A stretch of DNA of 64,000 bases from Pogonophryne albipinna (Eukaryota > Chordata > Actinopteri > Perciformes > Artedidraconidae), in assembly GCA_028583405.1 (NCBI GenBank), contig JAPTMU010000409.1:62001-126000 (forward strand). Direction: 5' to 3'. A program made the translations under genes and the position numbers. Positions 1-11,007 of the stretch are shown here, one piece after another. The notes under the pieces were generated by a model. That model saw only the letters and a program-made list of their open reading frames with translations. It was not told the DNA's origin and did not search any database. Every line of letters begins with the position of its first letter. Position 1 is the first letter of the stretch.

Positions 1-1225
1 CTTTTTGATATGAAGTGCCATTAAAAAAAATGAATTGTGATCAGTGTGCCGACGATCGAGAACTGTCAACAGGAGGGCGGTGTATGGACCTCTTTCACCT
101 GTCAGCGCAACTTACATGATGCAGTTTAAACACATTTAAATAATTGGTTTACACGGCATAATAATAATAATGCCGTTCTGTGATTCTCCGGAACACACAG
201 ATGGCCAGTCCGCCCCTGTGGAGCATATTATTTCGATAAGAGATGAGCAGATCGCCACTGAAGACACAGCCACGCAACAACTGCGGCATTTGTACAGCTC
301 CTTATGGGTACTGCAATTTGTGAAGTGCTTTCCTCCGTGGTGAAACGATCAGCACCACGGAGGAACGAACCGTCTGCAGTTTGACAATGAACATCTGAAT
401 GATTCAGAGAAGGCTTGGGACAAGGTGATGTGGTCACAAAATGTTGATCTTTGGCATCAAGTCGACCCGCTGTGTTTGGACATAGAGAGATGCTGACTAT
501 AACCCCCAGAACACCATCTCCACCGTCAGCATGGAGGTGGAGACATTCTGCTTTGGGGCTGTTTCTCTGCTAAGGGGACAGGAGGACTTCCTGCATCGAG
601 CAGAGGATGGACGGGGACATGTCCCGTGACATTTTGGCTGATAGCCTCCTTCCCTCAGCCAGGACACTGACCATGGGTCATGGAGGGGTCTTCCAGCAGG
701 ACAATGACCCTGAACATTCGGCCAAGGCAACACAGGAGAGGCTAAAGAAGAAGCACATTCAGGTGATGGAGGGTCCTAGCTAGTCTCCAGACCTTAATCC
801 CATAGAGAATCTGTGGAGGGAGCTGAAGCTTCCAGAGGCCGAGCATCATCCTCAACACCTGCAGGATTTGGATCTTCAGAGAGGAGTGGACCAACATCCT
901 TCCTGAGATGTTCACAGACCTGGAGACCAGCTACAAGAAGCGTCTGACCTCTGTGTGACCTCTGTGTGACCTCTCTGTGTCCAACAAGGGTTTCTCCACC
1001 AAGTCCTAACACATGTTCTGCAAGGGGATCAAATACTTATTTCACTCAGTTTAATGCAAATACATTTCTATCTTTTATATAATGTACATTTCTGGATTTT
1101 CTTATTGATATTCTTTCTCTCACTGTTTATATAAACATACCATTAAAATGACAGACTGGTCATTTCTTTGTGGGTAAACTTACAAAGTCTGCAGGGAATC
1201 AAATACGTATCTCCTCCACTGTGTG
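1..1225 (+). mobile_element. Degenerate Tc1-like transposon, 3' half, with an inserted segment
   Basis: From about 369 to 1,008 the plus strand is a decayed Tc1-family transposase C-terminal half. It has the usual stretches for the DDE region (a 'GAVSLLRG'-like glycine/phenylalanine stretch near 555) and for the C-terminal 'YKKRLTSV' near 930, but many stops and frameshifts. The outer end (about 1,180-1,225) has the family's terminal repeat ending in CTCCTCCACTG next to a TA. Positions 1 to about 368 are not Tc1: they belong to another inserted repeat whose end is seen in full in the right arm near 63,684. No functional product is possible. Confidence 0.8.
330..365. repeat. Perfect hairpin at the edge of the Tc1 insertion
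   Basis: A 13-bp stem (TTCCTCCGTGGTG and its complement) with a 10-base loop sits just before Tc1 similarity resumes. The right-arm copy at 63,298-63,337 has a 15-bp stem, so it predates the arm duplication. It looks like a small templated inversion at an insertion junction. Confidence 0.75.
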
Positions 1226-1269
1226 TATGCCAAGACAAAAACATTGAAGGGAACTAAAGACACTGATAA

Positions 1270-1575
1270 GACTCAGGCAGCAGCTCTGTGTTTGCAGAGA
1301 AGACACCACAACAAGAAATACATCTTTATCATTTTAGATTCTGATCTCGATTTCAATGCTCATTTTAATTTGCTGACCAAAACTGCTTTTATCATTTTGG
1401 CTTTAGAGTCAAAATCCATCCAACAACCTAAACACAGCAGAGATCATCCCACTCCTGATGGACACGATCTGCACTGGCTCCTGTATCTGAATTGATTCTG
1501 AAGTGCTTCTGTTTTTAAAGCACTAAATGGCCCCTCCCTCTTTTAGAAACAATGAGGAACTATCAGATGTCCTGT
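1270..1575 (+). mobile_element. Old L2-type LINE fragment (RT C-terminal part)
   Basis: The translation contains 'ILDSDLDFNAHF' followed by a 'LTKTAF' stretch, then a decayed 'LHWLL..LN' and 'FKALNG' series. This is the order seen in the region after the reverse-transcriptase core of fish L2/CR1-type LINEs. The frame is broken several times. The same scrap is in the right arm at about 62,085-62,390, so it is older than the duplication. Between 1,576 and 1,961 I see no gene, only a short (ATA) tract and a poly-C run at 1,941-1,952. Confidence 0.6.
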
Positions 1576-1961
1576 GAATTCATAATAATAATAAATGGTA
1601 TGTGTAAAGCAGCTTTCATTGCTCAAAGCAAACCCAAAGTGCGTTGCATGAAAGATGCTTTTAAATAAAGTTCATGTATTTCCCTCTTCAGATTCCAGGT
1701 AGAGAAACACTCATTGACTGCTGCTAGCAGATGCTGAGGGAACACTAACTGAACACTGATCAACTCTTACATCTTATTCTCTGATCAATAAGCATTGAAG
1801 TTAATGAGCTTTATTTATCGGCTAATAAGATGTTTGACTGATCTAAAATGATATCGTGAACATGGAGGTTCATCTGTGGAGAATAACAAAGCTCTGAGTG
1901 TGAGAGTGATGTGATGTCCATGTCTCCATGCTGCTCTGACCCCCCCCCCCCCTTCTTTCAG

Positions 1962-2691
1962 GATGGAGCCTGCTGGAGTCCGATGGCTGAGACCCGGTCT
2001 GAGGAAGTGTGAGTGTGGTTTGATTTGAGTCATGAAAACAAAGCAGCCACCATCTTCAAATGTAACCTTCATCATCAAAGTGTCAATAAATGAACAGCTG
2101 ATAGATTAATAACTGCTGCTGTTCCTCTCCTCAGATTCCTGTGAACTCTCACTCGACACAAACACAGCTCACAGGAACCTCAAACTGTCTGAGGACAACA
2201 GGACGGTGACAGGTGTGGAAGAGAAGCAGCCATATCCTGATCATCCAGAGAGGTTTGATGTCTGGCCTCAGCTGATGTGCAGAGAAGCTCTGACTGGTAG
2301 CTGTTACTGGGAGGTCGAGTGGAGAGGAGGGGTTTCTATATCAGTGACTTACAGAGGAATCAGCAGGAGAGGATACAGAGAGGACTGTGTGTTTGGATGG
2401 AATGATCAGTCCTGGAGTCTGAGCTGCTGTGATGGTGTTTACTCTGTCTGGCACAATAAGAGAGAAACACACATCTCCTCCTCCTCCTCCTCCTCCTCCT
2501 CCTCCTCCTCCTCCTCCTCCTCCTGTAGAGTAGCAGTGTATCTGGATCATCCTGCTGGCTCTCTCTCCTTCTACAGAGTCTCCTCTGACACACTGATCCA
2601 CCTCCACACCTTCAGAACCACATTCACTGAACCTCTCTACGCTGGGTTCTGGTGCTGGTCTGGTTCCTCAGTGTCTCTGTGTCCTCTGTAG
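1962..2691 (+). CDS. NLR-type C-terminal linker exon and B30.2 (PRY-SPRY) exon
   Basis: Exon 1 (1,962-2,008) follows a poly-C/CTTTCAG acceptor and encodes 'MEPAGVRWLRPGLRK'. It ends in phase 1 at a GTGAGT donor. Exon 2 (2,135-2,691) follows CTCCTCAG and continues in frame with 'CELSLDTNTAHRNLKL', 'YPDHPERFD', 'GSCYWEVEW', 'DCVFGWNDQSWSL' and 'GSLSFYRVSSDTLIHLHTF' to a TAG at 2,689. These are the PRY and SPRY motifs in the usual order. This linker plus B30.2 pairing is the known C-terminus of the large fish NLR (NLR-C) family, where B30.2 is thought to act in cytosolic ligand or partner binding. No LRR, NACHT or FISNA exon lies upstream in the window, so this is a 3' remnant or its 5' exons lie outside. 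A run of 16 serines (2,476-2,523) interrupts the SPRY domain. The right-arm copy is 60,914-61,691. Confidence 0.85.
2476..2523 (+). repeat. (TCC)16 coding for polyserine inside the B30.2 domain
   Basis: Sixteen TCC codons lie between 'ETHI' and 'CRVAVYLDHPAG', that is, in a loop before a core SPRY strand. The right-arm copy has 30 codons (Ser with some Thr). The length change stays in frame. Confidence 0.9.
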
Positions 2692-2965
2692 GAGGAAGAG
2701 TCTCCTCCTGTTCCAGAGACTTCCTCCCTGCTGCCCAGAGAGTTCAGTCTGTTCAGGATCACAGCTGATGAATAATTGTAACCGTGGTGTACTTATGTGT
2801 TTCACTTATTGTGATTCTTTATTATTAATAATGTCTTCCTGCTTTGTTGTATTTTAATATACCGTCTACTCTTTTCACTTTATCTGCACTTTACTTCTTC
2901 TGATGTAATAATGTAGATTTCCACTTTTCTGGACAAATAAAGGAATTCTGATTCTGAAAATATGC
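2692..2965 (+). other. 3' UTR and polyadenylation signal of the B30.2 gene
   Basis: After the TAG there is no further coding sequence. An AATAAA at 2,936-2,941 follows an AT-rich stretch and fits a polyadenylation signal about 245 bp past the stop. A related block occurs at 4,703-4,990. Confidence 0.6.
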
Positions 2966-4702
2966 TTTTGCTTCAGATTCAATATCTTCACTGTGATTCA
3001 GGAAAGTGCTACAAACATCACTTCAGACACAAATACAGATAGAAACCAAACACATGGAAATACAGACAAATAAATAAGATTTAAAGAAAAGAAAACCTCT
3101 CTGAAACGAGAGCGCTCTGAGCTTTCATTTAGTTTAAACAACAACACGTCTTTCTGTTGTTGCAGTTATTTTTGGCGAGAGAGATTTAGTTTAACCGTAT
3201 GACGGATACATTATAATAAAAATGTTAATATTAACGAAATAAATACTATAAAAAAATAATCACAATTAAAAATAAATAAAACAAGATAGTGATAAAAATA
3301 CAAATTAAATAGAAAGACTTTCAAACAAATATTAAAGTGTTTTTTTTTCGTTTTGAAGTGTAAAATACAAACATATAAATAAATATGATAAAAAATTACA
3401 TAAAAACTTTACAAAATATTATTTAAAAACCAATCATTATAATAAAAATAAAGATGTGTTGTGTTTTGGCCACTCAGTCGTGAACAAAGCTTTTCTGTTT
3501 TTGCTTTCAGAAAGAGACAGAAACCAGTTTGTGGCTCAGTGGTTAGCGCAGATCAAGATTCAAGGCTTTTATTGTCATGTGTGTATAGCTACCGTGTAGT
3601 TATGGAAATGAAGATCTGAGGTCACAGGCTCCTCCATCAGAGCAACACAATAACACAGATACAATAGTACAAGTAAATAAAATAGAATATAGTAGAAACA
3701 GTGCAGCCCATAACCAGTGCTGCTGTGTGAATGAGGGCTCAAACCCTGAGCCAGGTAGACGGACACATACTGGACTCTGAATACAAATAAAATCTCTCTA
3801 CAGAACTACAGAAAAGGATAGGGGACACGTCTGCTCCCCCATGAAGTGGAAACTCTGTACAGATCTTAAACTCTGCCTAACGTTGTCAGTAACATAATAA
3901 ACTTCTAATGTACTGAAGACTGGTGTTTACATGGTGTTTGTCCTCGGTTCCCCTCCTCGACTCCTCCACTCGCATCTCCTGAGGGCGGGACTAAGACGCG
4001 AGGACAGGAGTCGAGGAGAGGAGTCGAGGAGGGGAGTCGAGGAGGGGAGTCGAGGAGGGGAACATTATAATTGAGAAAGGGCTATAGGTTTTGAAATATC
4101 ATTGGGATAACAGGTAGAGGTCGTAGAGACAGGCTTTAATGCCCTCTCAGAGTCTTCATTCATAAGACTAACGTTACGGGGCGGGATGAGTGTCTTCCTA
4201 GTTGGTTAAGTTAGAAAGATATTGACAGATCAATAACTCAAACACAATCGTCGTCTCTGAACAACCACAGTAAGGTAGACAACAAGCTCTAACCCCTCTT
4301 TTCTATCAAAACAAGCCGATACACACCGTCCTCCGAGCTGCTCAACTTCTATCTGAATGCAGGGACCGTCTACAAAGTGCAACACCGAAAAATTATAATA
4401 CAAAGGTATTCAATAATTCCCCTCCCACACTTCTACTGTTTACATTACTACGTTTCTATTGGAGTTTTTTTTAATTATCAATAACCCCTCTGCTATTCAG
4501 CAAAGTGCTTCCAGTTCATGTTCACATAAAAGGTCAAATGATTCAAATTAATCGTTCAATTCACTGATAGGTTTAGAAATGTCGTGCAATGTAAGTTTTA
4601 TTTTTCTGTCAATTTATTTAGGATCTGTAAACAGTACCAGCTACTTCTATCATTTTGTATCGTCACCTTGTTTAAAAAGATAAAGCTATTTAGTTTGTTT
4701 TA
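2966..4702. other. AT-rich non-coding DNA with a repeat scrap and a short GA-rich tandem
   Basis: No gene is seen. At about 3,530-3,780 there is a dispersed repeat that starts with a tRNA-like A-box string (TGGCTCAGTGG) followed by 'TTTATTGTCATG'. At 3,950-4,060 CTCCTCGACTCC/GGAGTCGAGGAG units face each other and then repeat in tandem. Both are shared with the right arm (about 59,530-60,060), with unit changes. Confidence 0.5.
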
Positions 4703-4990
4703 ACCATAGTGTACTTATTATTTGTTTTTACTTATTGTGTTTCTTTATTATTAATAACGTGTGCCTACTTTGATATATTTAATATACAGTCTACTCTTTT
4801 CACTTTTTCTGCACTAAACCTCTGCTGTTGTAATTCTGTGAATTTCCCCTTTTCTGGACAAATAAAGGAATTCTGATTCTGAAAATATTTTGTATTTATT
4901 TTTGTTCAATTTAAGTTAATATTGAACTGGAAAAAGATTCGATGACTGCGCTGTAATTCAGGAAAGGGCTACAAAAAGTCACTTCACACA
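4703..4990 (+). pseudogene. Relic 3' UTR of a second NLR/B30.2 gene
   Basis: This block parallels 2,770-3,010 base by base with moderate divergence. Shared strings include GTACTTAT, TCTACTCTTTTCACTTT, CTGGACAAATAAAGGAATTC and the later ATTCAGGAAAG. It includes a copy of the AATAAA signal, but no B30.2 coding exon precedes it. It is best read as the leftover 3' end of a neighbouring tandem NLR gene whose coding part was lost. It is also present in the right arm near 58,640-58,890. Confidence 0.6.
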
Positions 4991-6809
4991 AGCAGACAGC
5001 AGAACTGTAGAGCTCATCACTTCTGTCACTTATGTGTAAATCACATCTGTGTGCCATATCACAAAGTTCAACATGTCATTACAATGTTCATTATTAAATA
5101 CATTCTTTATTTCATTTACTGAGGTCTTAAACATTATTCACAACTTGAAGCACATAAGCAGTGGAATGATAGGATGTCTCTAGGTCATTAAACCGTCTTA
5201 CATTCAGTTTAATTATACTAATACATATAAAACTAGGCAATAGAAAATGCTTAGTTGTATATTTCAGCACAGCAGGGGGTCATGGTGGACCTGGAGGTGC
5301 TGACCTGGTGTGAGGGAGATCATCTGGGCTGGTTCAGGGAAAGAAGGAGAAAATAGACTGTTATAAACCACAGCTAGATATTAAGATTAGAAAACTCATT
5401 TTGTGAAGAATAAATCTGTACAACATGCTTTTGTTGATTCAAACATATTTGTATTATTATAGAAAGATTAAGACTTATTTTAAATATGAAGTAATATGAT
5501 GAAATGACATCAGCTATACATAGTTGACTTGCTAACTGCTACAAACCAAGGCTAGATATTGAGATGAGAAAACCTCCCTCCTCTGTGTCTGTTTGAGCGT
5601 CTGTGCTTGAGTCCAGGAGTGGGATCTGGGGAGCAGGAGCCAAGCTGCTGTCTCTCAATCAGCTGGGCTTTATATACCGGGCTTCAGCTCCAGCAAGCCG
5701 TCTGATCGTAGATTCTGATACACAGCTACTTGGTCAGGGGCTTGCCTGCTAATTGATACTCGAGTTGTTCGTCCAAGTTTCTAATTCCTGTTCCTGCAGT
5801 CATCCTGCCTGACTCCTACCTCCAACTAGTGATGGTGAGATGAAGCCTTATGAAGCTCTGAAGGAATACTTTAGACTTTTGATTTATTTGTTTTATTGTT
5901 TTCTCCTTATAGCTTTGCGAAGCAGCTTGAGATGACGTTGTTTTTAAAGTGTGCAATATAAATGAAATGTATTATTATTATTATTACTTACTTGGCGCCT
6001 TTCTTGTCCTTGCTCTATTTTTCTCACACTACTCGTTTTATTGTACTTGGTTTGATTGTAAATGTTGGGACACTGATTTCAACTTGTATATAATATCGGT
6101 AGGATTTGTATCTTCAATTGTATTCATCTCTAATCTGTATGAATCTGTGCTGTCCTGTTCTTCATTCTTATCCTGCTGCTGTTAAACTACTGAAGTTCCC
6201 CACAGGGATTAATAAAGGTCAATCAGATCGTAAGTTTTCCAGCCAACTGGTTCGCAAAAGGGTTCTTCTCCTGAGGCTCCATCTGAACACCAACCCCCCC
6301 TGTTGGTCAAAGAGTGTAAAACAGGCAGATATGGCATCTCAACAGTGTGATCTTTCTCATACCGAGTTCCCAATGAGAAAGCCTTAGAATAATTCTATCA
6401 TATTTTCATGTAATCAATTTGTATCAATATTGTATTTATTCCTGTTGATTGATTATGATTGAAAAGGAGTGATACAAACAATCTTCAGGGGGGGTATAAG
6501 TGAGGGTCTGAGCTCCCTTAATCCCATCGTGGCACCGGGCCCGGGTACAGGAGGGATAACATGAGAGTTGTAAAACTGTGAAGTGTCAGTGGTTCAACCG
6601 ATCTGAAGCAGTATCACGTGGTATCGACGGGTAGCGAGGCTTCGTTCGTCATCGATGACGTCACTGGCCTAAAATGATACAAGCCTCGATACAAGCTACA
6701 CCAAAGACTTCCTGGATTACTCGAACCACGCTCCGAAGCCTCTGCGCAGTCACATCACTACCTCCAACCTTCCTGGAAAACTCTCTGGATTCCTGCCCAC
6801 CTGGACTTC
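4991..6809. other. Intergenic DNA, no recognised gene
   Basis: Only short open frames occur. A (TTA)n run is at 5,972-5,987. A block at about 6,590-6,815, rich in GACGTCA/CGATGACG strings, looks like part of a DNA-transposon-derived repeat, not identified. The whole stretch is mirrored in the right arm (about 56,800-58,620). Confidence 0.4.
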
Positions 6810-6814
6810 ATCTG

Positions 6815-7617
6815 TCAGGACTCTTGAAACTCAAAGATATAGCTGAGTTGCAGACATTATCAGTAATGCAAAAAGCAGAATGTTACCAGCATATTTACAA
6901 CAGTTGTTTGTTTTTGGATCAGACAAGGAAGACCACAGAAGGAAATTAAATTTTAAGCATCCATATGCAAGGACTACTCTTAAACAAATGTGTATTTCGG
7001 TAGTTGGTGTACAATTGTGGAATTCTCAACACAAGGATCTAAAGAATTGTATATGTATTTTTCAGTTAAAGAAGTTGTATAAATTAAGAAAGATGGGACT
7101 ATATGAAGCAGAATGTGAATAAGTCTATGTACTCTGGTCCTTCATGTTTTTGATGTCTTTGATGTGATGTCTCCTCTGTATTTGCGGGTCTCATTGCCAT
7201 TGTTATTGTTGTTATTGTTATTGTTACTATTATCATCATGTGTCGCTTTCCACCTTCTTCTCCAGTAGGACTCAGATGAGGGTGTTGCACTTTTCTTTTC
7301 CTTATACATGTTGTTTTGTTTCTTTCCGTTAACCGTCAAGTGGGAAATAAGTATTTTTTTGTGTTTCTGTTAGTATCCTAAGATACTGTTATGTTTGGCT
7401 GTGAAGAAAAAAAATAATATATATATATATATTATTATTATGAAGGGCAGACCATCTATTTGTTTTTTGTTTTTTTTTAGAAAGGGGCAGGTCACATAAG
7501 ATTTGATTCTTCTCCCTGCTCCTTTTCGCTCAATGGTAGTCATGTTTTGTGGCAATTATTGTACATTTGGTTTTGTGAACCAAATGAGCGGGACAAATAA
7601 AAATGAAATGAAATGAA
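6815..7617 (+). mobile_element. 5'-truncated L2-type LINE insertion, left arm only
   Basis: The insert begins inside the RT C-terminal region, with 'YARTTLKQMCISVVGVQLWN' and then 'FQLKKLYKLRK', the usual end of fish L2-type ORF2 proteins, followed by a 3' UTR and an (AAATG)n tail. It is flanked by ATCTG at 6,810-6,814 and 7,618-7,622. The right arm (reverse complement around 56,785) has the uninterrupted site with a single ATCTG. The copy is therefore an insertion made after the two arms separated. It includes (TTATTG)n near 7,203 and (TA)n near 7,418, and makes no functional protein. Confidence 0.85.
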
Positions 7618-7687
7618 ATCTGCTCAACCCCTCTGCTTCTACCTTTTTAAGTATTCTTAATAAACCTTTTTGCAAACGCTCTCTATC

Positions 7688-7972
7688 TCATTACATTACA
7701 TGTCACTTGTTAGACGCTTTTATCCAAAGCGACTCACATACTCAGTACTGTGGACAATCCCCACAGGAGCACTTTGGGGTGAAGTGTCTCAGGGACACAA
7801 CGACATGCTGACTGCAGTGGGACTCGAACTTGCCATCCCCTGATTCAAAGTTCAGCACACTAAATTCAGCGCACAACCCACTGAGCCACAGCCTCCTAGC
7901 AAGACTCGAACGTGTGATCTCCCACATCGAGGGGCGACACTTATCACACTGCTCCACAAGAACACTAGTCTC
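7688..7972 (-). mobile_element. tRNA-derived SINE with two tRNA-like halves
   Basis: On the minus strand a first tRNA-like unit has A box TGGAGCAGTGTG and B box ACGTTCGAGTC. A second has A box TGGCTCAGTGGG and B box AGTTCGAGTCCC. A tail containing GTCGCTTTGGATAAAAGCG and an (ATGTA)n end follows, the 3' domain seen in many fish V-type SINEs. RNA polymerase III promoter boxes are thus present twice. The right-arm copy is 56,437-56,716. Confidence 0.75.
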
Positions 7973-8023
7973 AGTGCTTTGTGTTCTGCATTTAGGTTCA
8001 ATCGGTTAAGTAGCCTGACATCT

Positions 8024-8567
8024 ACACAACGTCGTTTTGTTGATCAGTTAAACAAACGTGTTTTTATTATTACAGAAAGATTAAGACTTTTTTTAAATAT
8101 AGAATAATATGATTAAATTATATCAGCTATATATAATTTACTTGTTACCAACCTAATGTAACTTTACCAGTGGCTAAAGGAACAGCTTAATCTTATTTAA
8201 TTGGCCATGGTCCTCTTTATTTCATCGCCAGTGGTGATCTCAAATAAATGTTTAAAAAAAGTAAAGTTTCTGGATCCTTTTCAGCCGAGCTAGCTTGTTA
8301 GCTAATTTGCGAGCGGGCTACTGGAGTCACAAGCGCAACAGAACATCGTGTTTCACGTAACGGCCTAACTGAGTGTCAGTCTGTGCTGCGTTCACAGGAT
8401 CAAATGTGTTTGTGAACAGAAGTGTTGGGAAGGGGATTGTTGAGATGAGTCCATTATTGACAGTGTCAGGTTATCAGTACGTAAACAGAGGGATCCTGCT
8501 ACTCTAACAGAGTTATCCAGTGTGTTGGACTCTTTGCAGCCTCTGCTGTGTAGAGTTATGCTTCCTG
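8024..8567. other. Left-arm-only segment before the LINE
   Basis: No gene. Bases 8,040-8,150 are a diverged second copy of 5,425-5,535 (shared AGAAAGATTAAGACTT). The right arm jumps from its equivalent of 8,023 to the 38-bp minisatellite, so this part was either lost from the right arm or gained in the left. Confidence 0.45.
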
Positions 8568-8577
8568 GACACAGCTT

Positions 8578-10697
8578 ACCCAGAGGGCTAGCTCCAGAGA
8601 AGAGGCGGATGTGACTGCAGCAGCACTGCTCAAGAAGCTGAATATCACCCGCAGGGCCAGATGGACAGAGGTCGTTGAATCAATCGACTTCACCCATTCT
8701 AGTCGCAAGGTGTGGCAGACCATCAACCAGCTCACAGGCAGAAATACAACACCCCACAGCTGCCCAGTCACAGCAAACGCCATCGCATCCCAGCTCCTGA
8801 AGAACGGCCGCTTCCGGATGCTGACAAAGCCTTTGCCCGACTGACATCGCGTGAGGTGTCTTGCATCTCGGGAGCGGCCAGTGTCGATTCCAACCTCTCG
8901 GGAGAATTCACAGCAGAGGAACTCAGTGAGGCCATGAGCAAGCTCAAGCCAGGCAAATCCCCTGGCCGTGACAACATCCACCCGGAGTTCGTCATCCACC
9001 AGAGCACAACAACAACTGGCTGGCTCTGTGCTTTCTATACATCATGCTACCAGAGATTAAAGCTCCCAAAGACTTGGCGCCGTGCCTCTGTCATAGCTCT
9101 GCCGAGGCCAAATAAATCTGCAGAAGACCCCAAGTCATACAGACCAATCTCGTTGCTCTGTGTCCCATTTAAGATCTTGGAGAGGATGATCCATAGCCGC
9201 ATCGAGCCAGTGGTGGACTCACAGCTCCCACGGGAACAAGCTGGTTTCCGTCGTGGAAGATCAACAGCAGTCCAGGTAACACTACTCTGTCAGGACATCG
9301 AGGACAGCTTCCAGGACAATGAGAAAGCTGGGGTAGTGTACCTGGATCTGACTGCTGCATATGACACCGTGTGGCTCCGGGGACTCCACCTGAAGCTGCT
9401 GAGGACAATACCGGACCGCCACATGGTGAAGTTCATCATGGAGACACTTTCCAACCGTAGCTTCATCCTCCAGACCAGCAGTGGCCAGTGCAGTAGGCTC
9501 AGAAGACTGAAGAACGGGGTACCGCAGGGGTCTGTTCTCTCGCCGATGCTGTTCAAAGTTTACATCCACGACCTACCTGATACAGCATCCAGAAAGTATG
9601 GCTACGCAGACGATCTTGCCATCATGCTGAGCCGACCAACGTGGAAGGCGATGGAAGAGGGTCTTAACGAAGACATGGGCACACTCGCAGCATACCTCCG
9701 AAGGTGGCGTCTACAGCTCAGCGTCGGAAAAACAGTCGCAGCGGCATACCACCTTAGCACTAGAGAAGCCAGGAGGGAACTTGAGGTGCGCGTCGACAAC
9801 AAATGTCTGGAGGTCCAGCAAGCCCCGAAGTATCTTGGAGTGCGTCTGGATCGGACATTATCCTTTAAAAAACACCTGGAAGAAGTCAAGGCCAAGGTAA
9901 CATCCAGGGTCGCGCTGATCCGCCGCCTCGCTGGAACAACCTGGGGAGCCTCCGCTAAGACGCTGTGAATATCCACTCTTGCCCTGGTCTTCTCTGTAGC
10001 GGAATACTGCGCCCCAGTCTGGAGCAGAAGCCCTCATGCGAGAAAGGTCGACGTGGCTATCAATACCTCCCTCCGAATAATAACTGGATGCTTAAAGCCT
10101 ACCCCTGTGTCCCTCTTGCCAGTCCTCGCGGGAATAGCACCGGCCGGCCTCCGACGGGAGGCTGCCACCCTCGCCCTGGCCAGGAAGGCACAAAAGTATG
10201 ACTGGCACATCCTGCACAACACCACAATAACACCAGCACCTCCAAGCAGACTCAAGTCCCGCCACCCCTACAACAAAGCAGCTCAAGAGATGCTCAACTC
10301 CACCTCGGAGGACATCTCCAGAGATGCATGGTTGGCAGCAGCTTGGAAGCAGGAGTGGGAGTCAGCCGGGCCCTCACAAATCCATCGTTACATCTGGGAC
10401 CCAGGAAATGGCGCCATTGGAGGAGACGACCTACCGCGCCGGCAGTGGACCACTCTGAACCGTCTACGAACTGGGGTCGGTCGCTTTAAAACATCGATGA
10501 AGACGTGGGGCTTGGCGGACAGTGCGGCATGCGAGTGCGGTGACCCTGAGCAGACCGCTGTCCATATAATCACCATCTGCCCCTTATATAGACCACCCTC
10601 GGAAGCCAGCCTCTTCGACCTAGGACCAGAGATGCGGGCATGGCTACACTACACCGAGTTGGACCTCTAACGTTACACGAAAGAAGAAGAAGAAGAA
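8578..10697 (+). mobile_element. Non-LTR retrotransposon (jockey/I-like RT), 5'-truncated, (GAA)n tail
   Basis: Flanked by a 10-bp target duplication GACACAGCTT (8,568-8,577 and 10,698-10,707). The ORF2 reading runs through a frameshift near 8,810, an open stretch 8,712-9,968, one TGA at 9,966-9,968, and a further stretch to 10,670. RT motifs are in order: 'KPGKSPGRDNI', 'YRPISLL', 'QAGFRRGRST', 'YLDLTAAYDTVW', 'NGVPQGSVLSPMLF' and the catalytic YADD at 9,603-9,614. A C-terminal 'CECGDPEQTAVH' zinc-like motif follows. The endonuclease is missing. The clade is a guess from motif style. It is absent from the right arm. Confidence 0.88.
8712..10670 (+). pseudogene. ORF2 (reverse transcriptase) of the left-arm LINE, broken
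   Basis: It would copy the element's RNA into DNA at a nicked target. The RT fingers and palm are complete, and the two aspartates of YADD are kept. One in-frame TGA (9,966) splits the thumb/C-terminal part from the RT core; the frame is the same on both sides, so this may be a single point change. The N-terminal linker lies in another frame (8,611-8,844). With no endonuclease and a stop, the copy cannot move by itself. Confidence 0.85.
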
Positions 10698-10707
10698 GAC
10701 ACAGCTT

Positions 10708-11007
10708 GAATAAATACGTTCATTAAGACAACAGAGACCGACCTCATCCCTGCTCTTTGGTGATCTGGTTGAACCTGTTACTGATCATCCTTAGTACAGA
10801 TAGTTTGGTGCCATCATTATATTCCCTGCACTCACTGATCAGCCAGAGAGATCAGGAACAGCTGTGCAGAGACTCTCATCTGTACCTCTGAGATGAGTAC
10901 AAGTATCACGTAGCACAACATGGAAGTACTCTTAGTTGAGTAAATGTATGAAGTGTCGGACACGTTGCAGACAGAGATGTTGATGCTGTAAGTGAGGAGG
11001 ATCTGTT
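10708..11007. other. Left-arm-only spacer, no gene seen
   Basis: About 300 bp between the LINE and the minisatellite with no open frame of note and no recognised repeat. Not found in the right arm. Confidence 0.4.

Noticed and set aside
1815..2078. Minus-strand frame 'MMMKVTFEDGG...' seen in both arms
   Set aside because: It covers an intron and the antisense of the linker exon; conservation between arms only reflects the duplication.
2206..2691. B30.2 protein starting at 2,206
   Set aside because: That position is a GTG inside the exon. The exon really starts at 2,135 after a splice acceptor and continues from the linker exon.
9169..9976. Minus-strand frames over the LINE
   Set aside because: Shadows of the plus-strand reverse transcriptase, with no recognisable domain.
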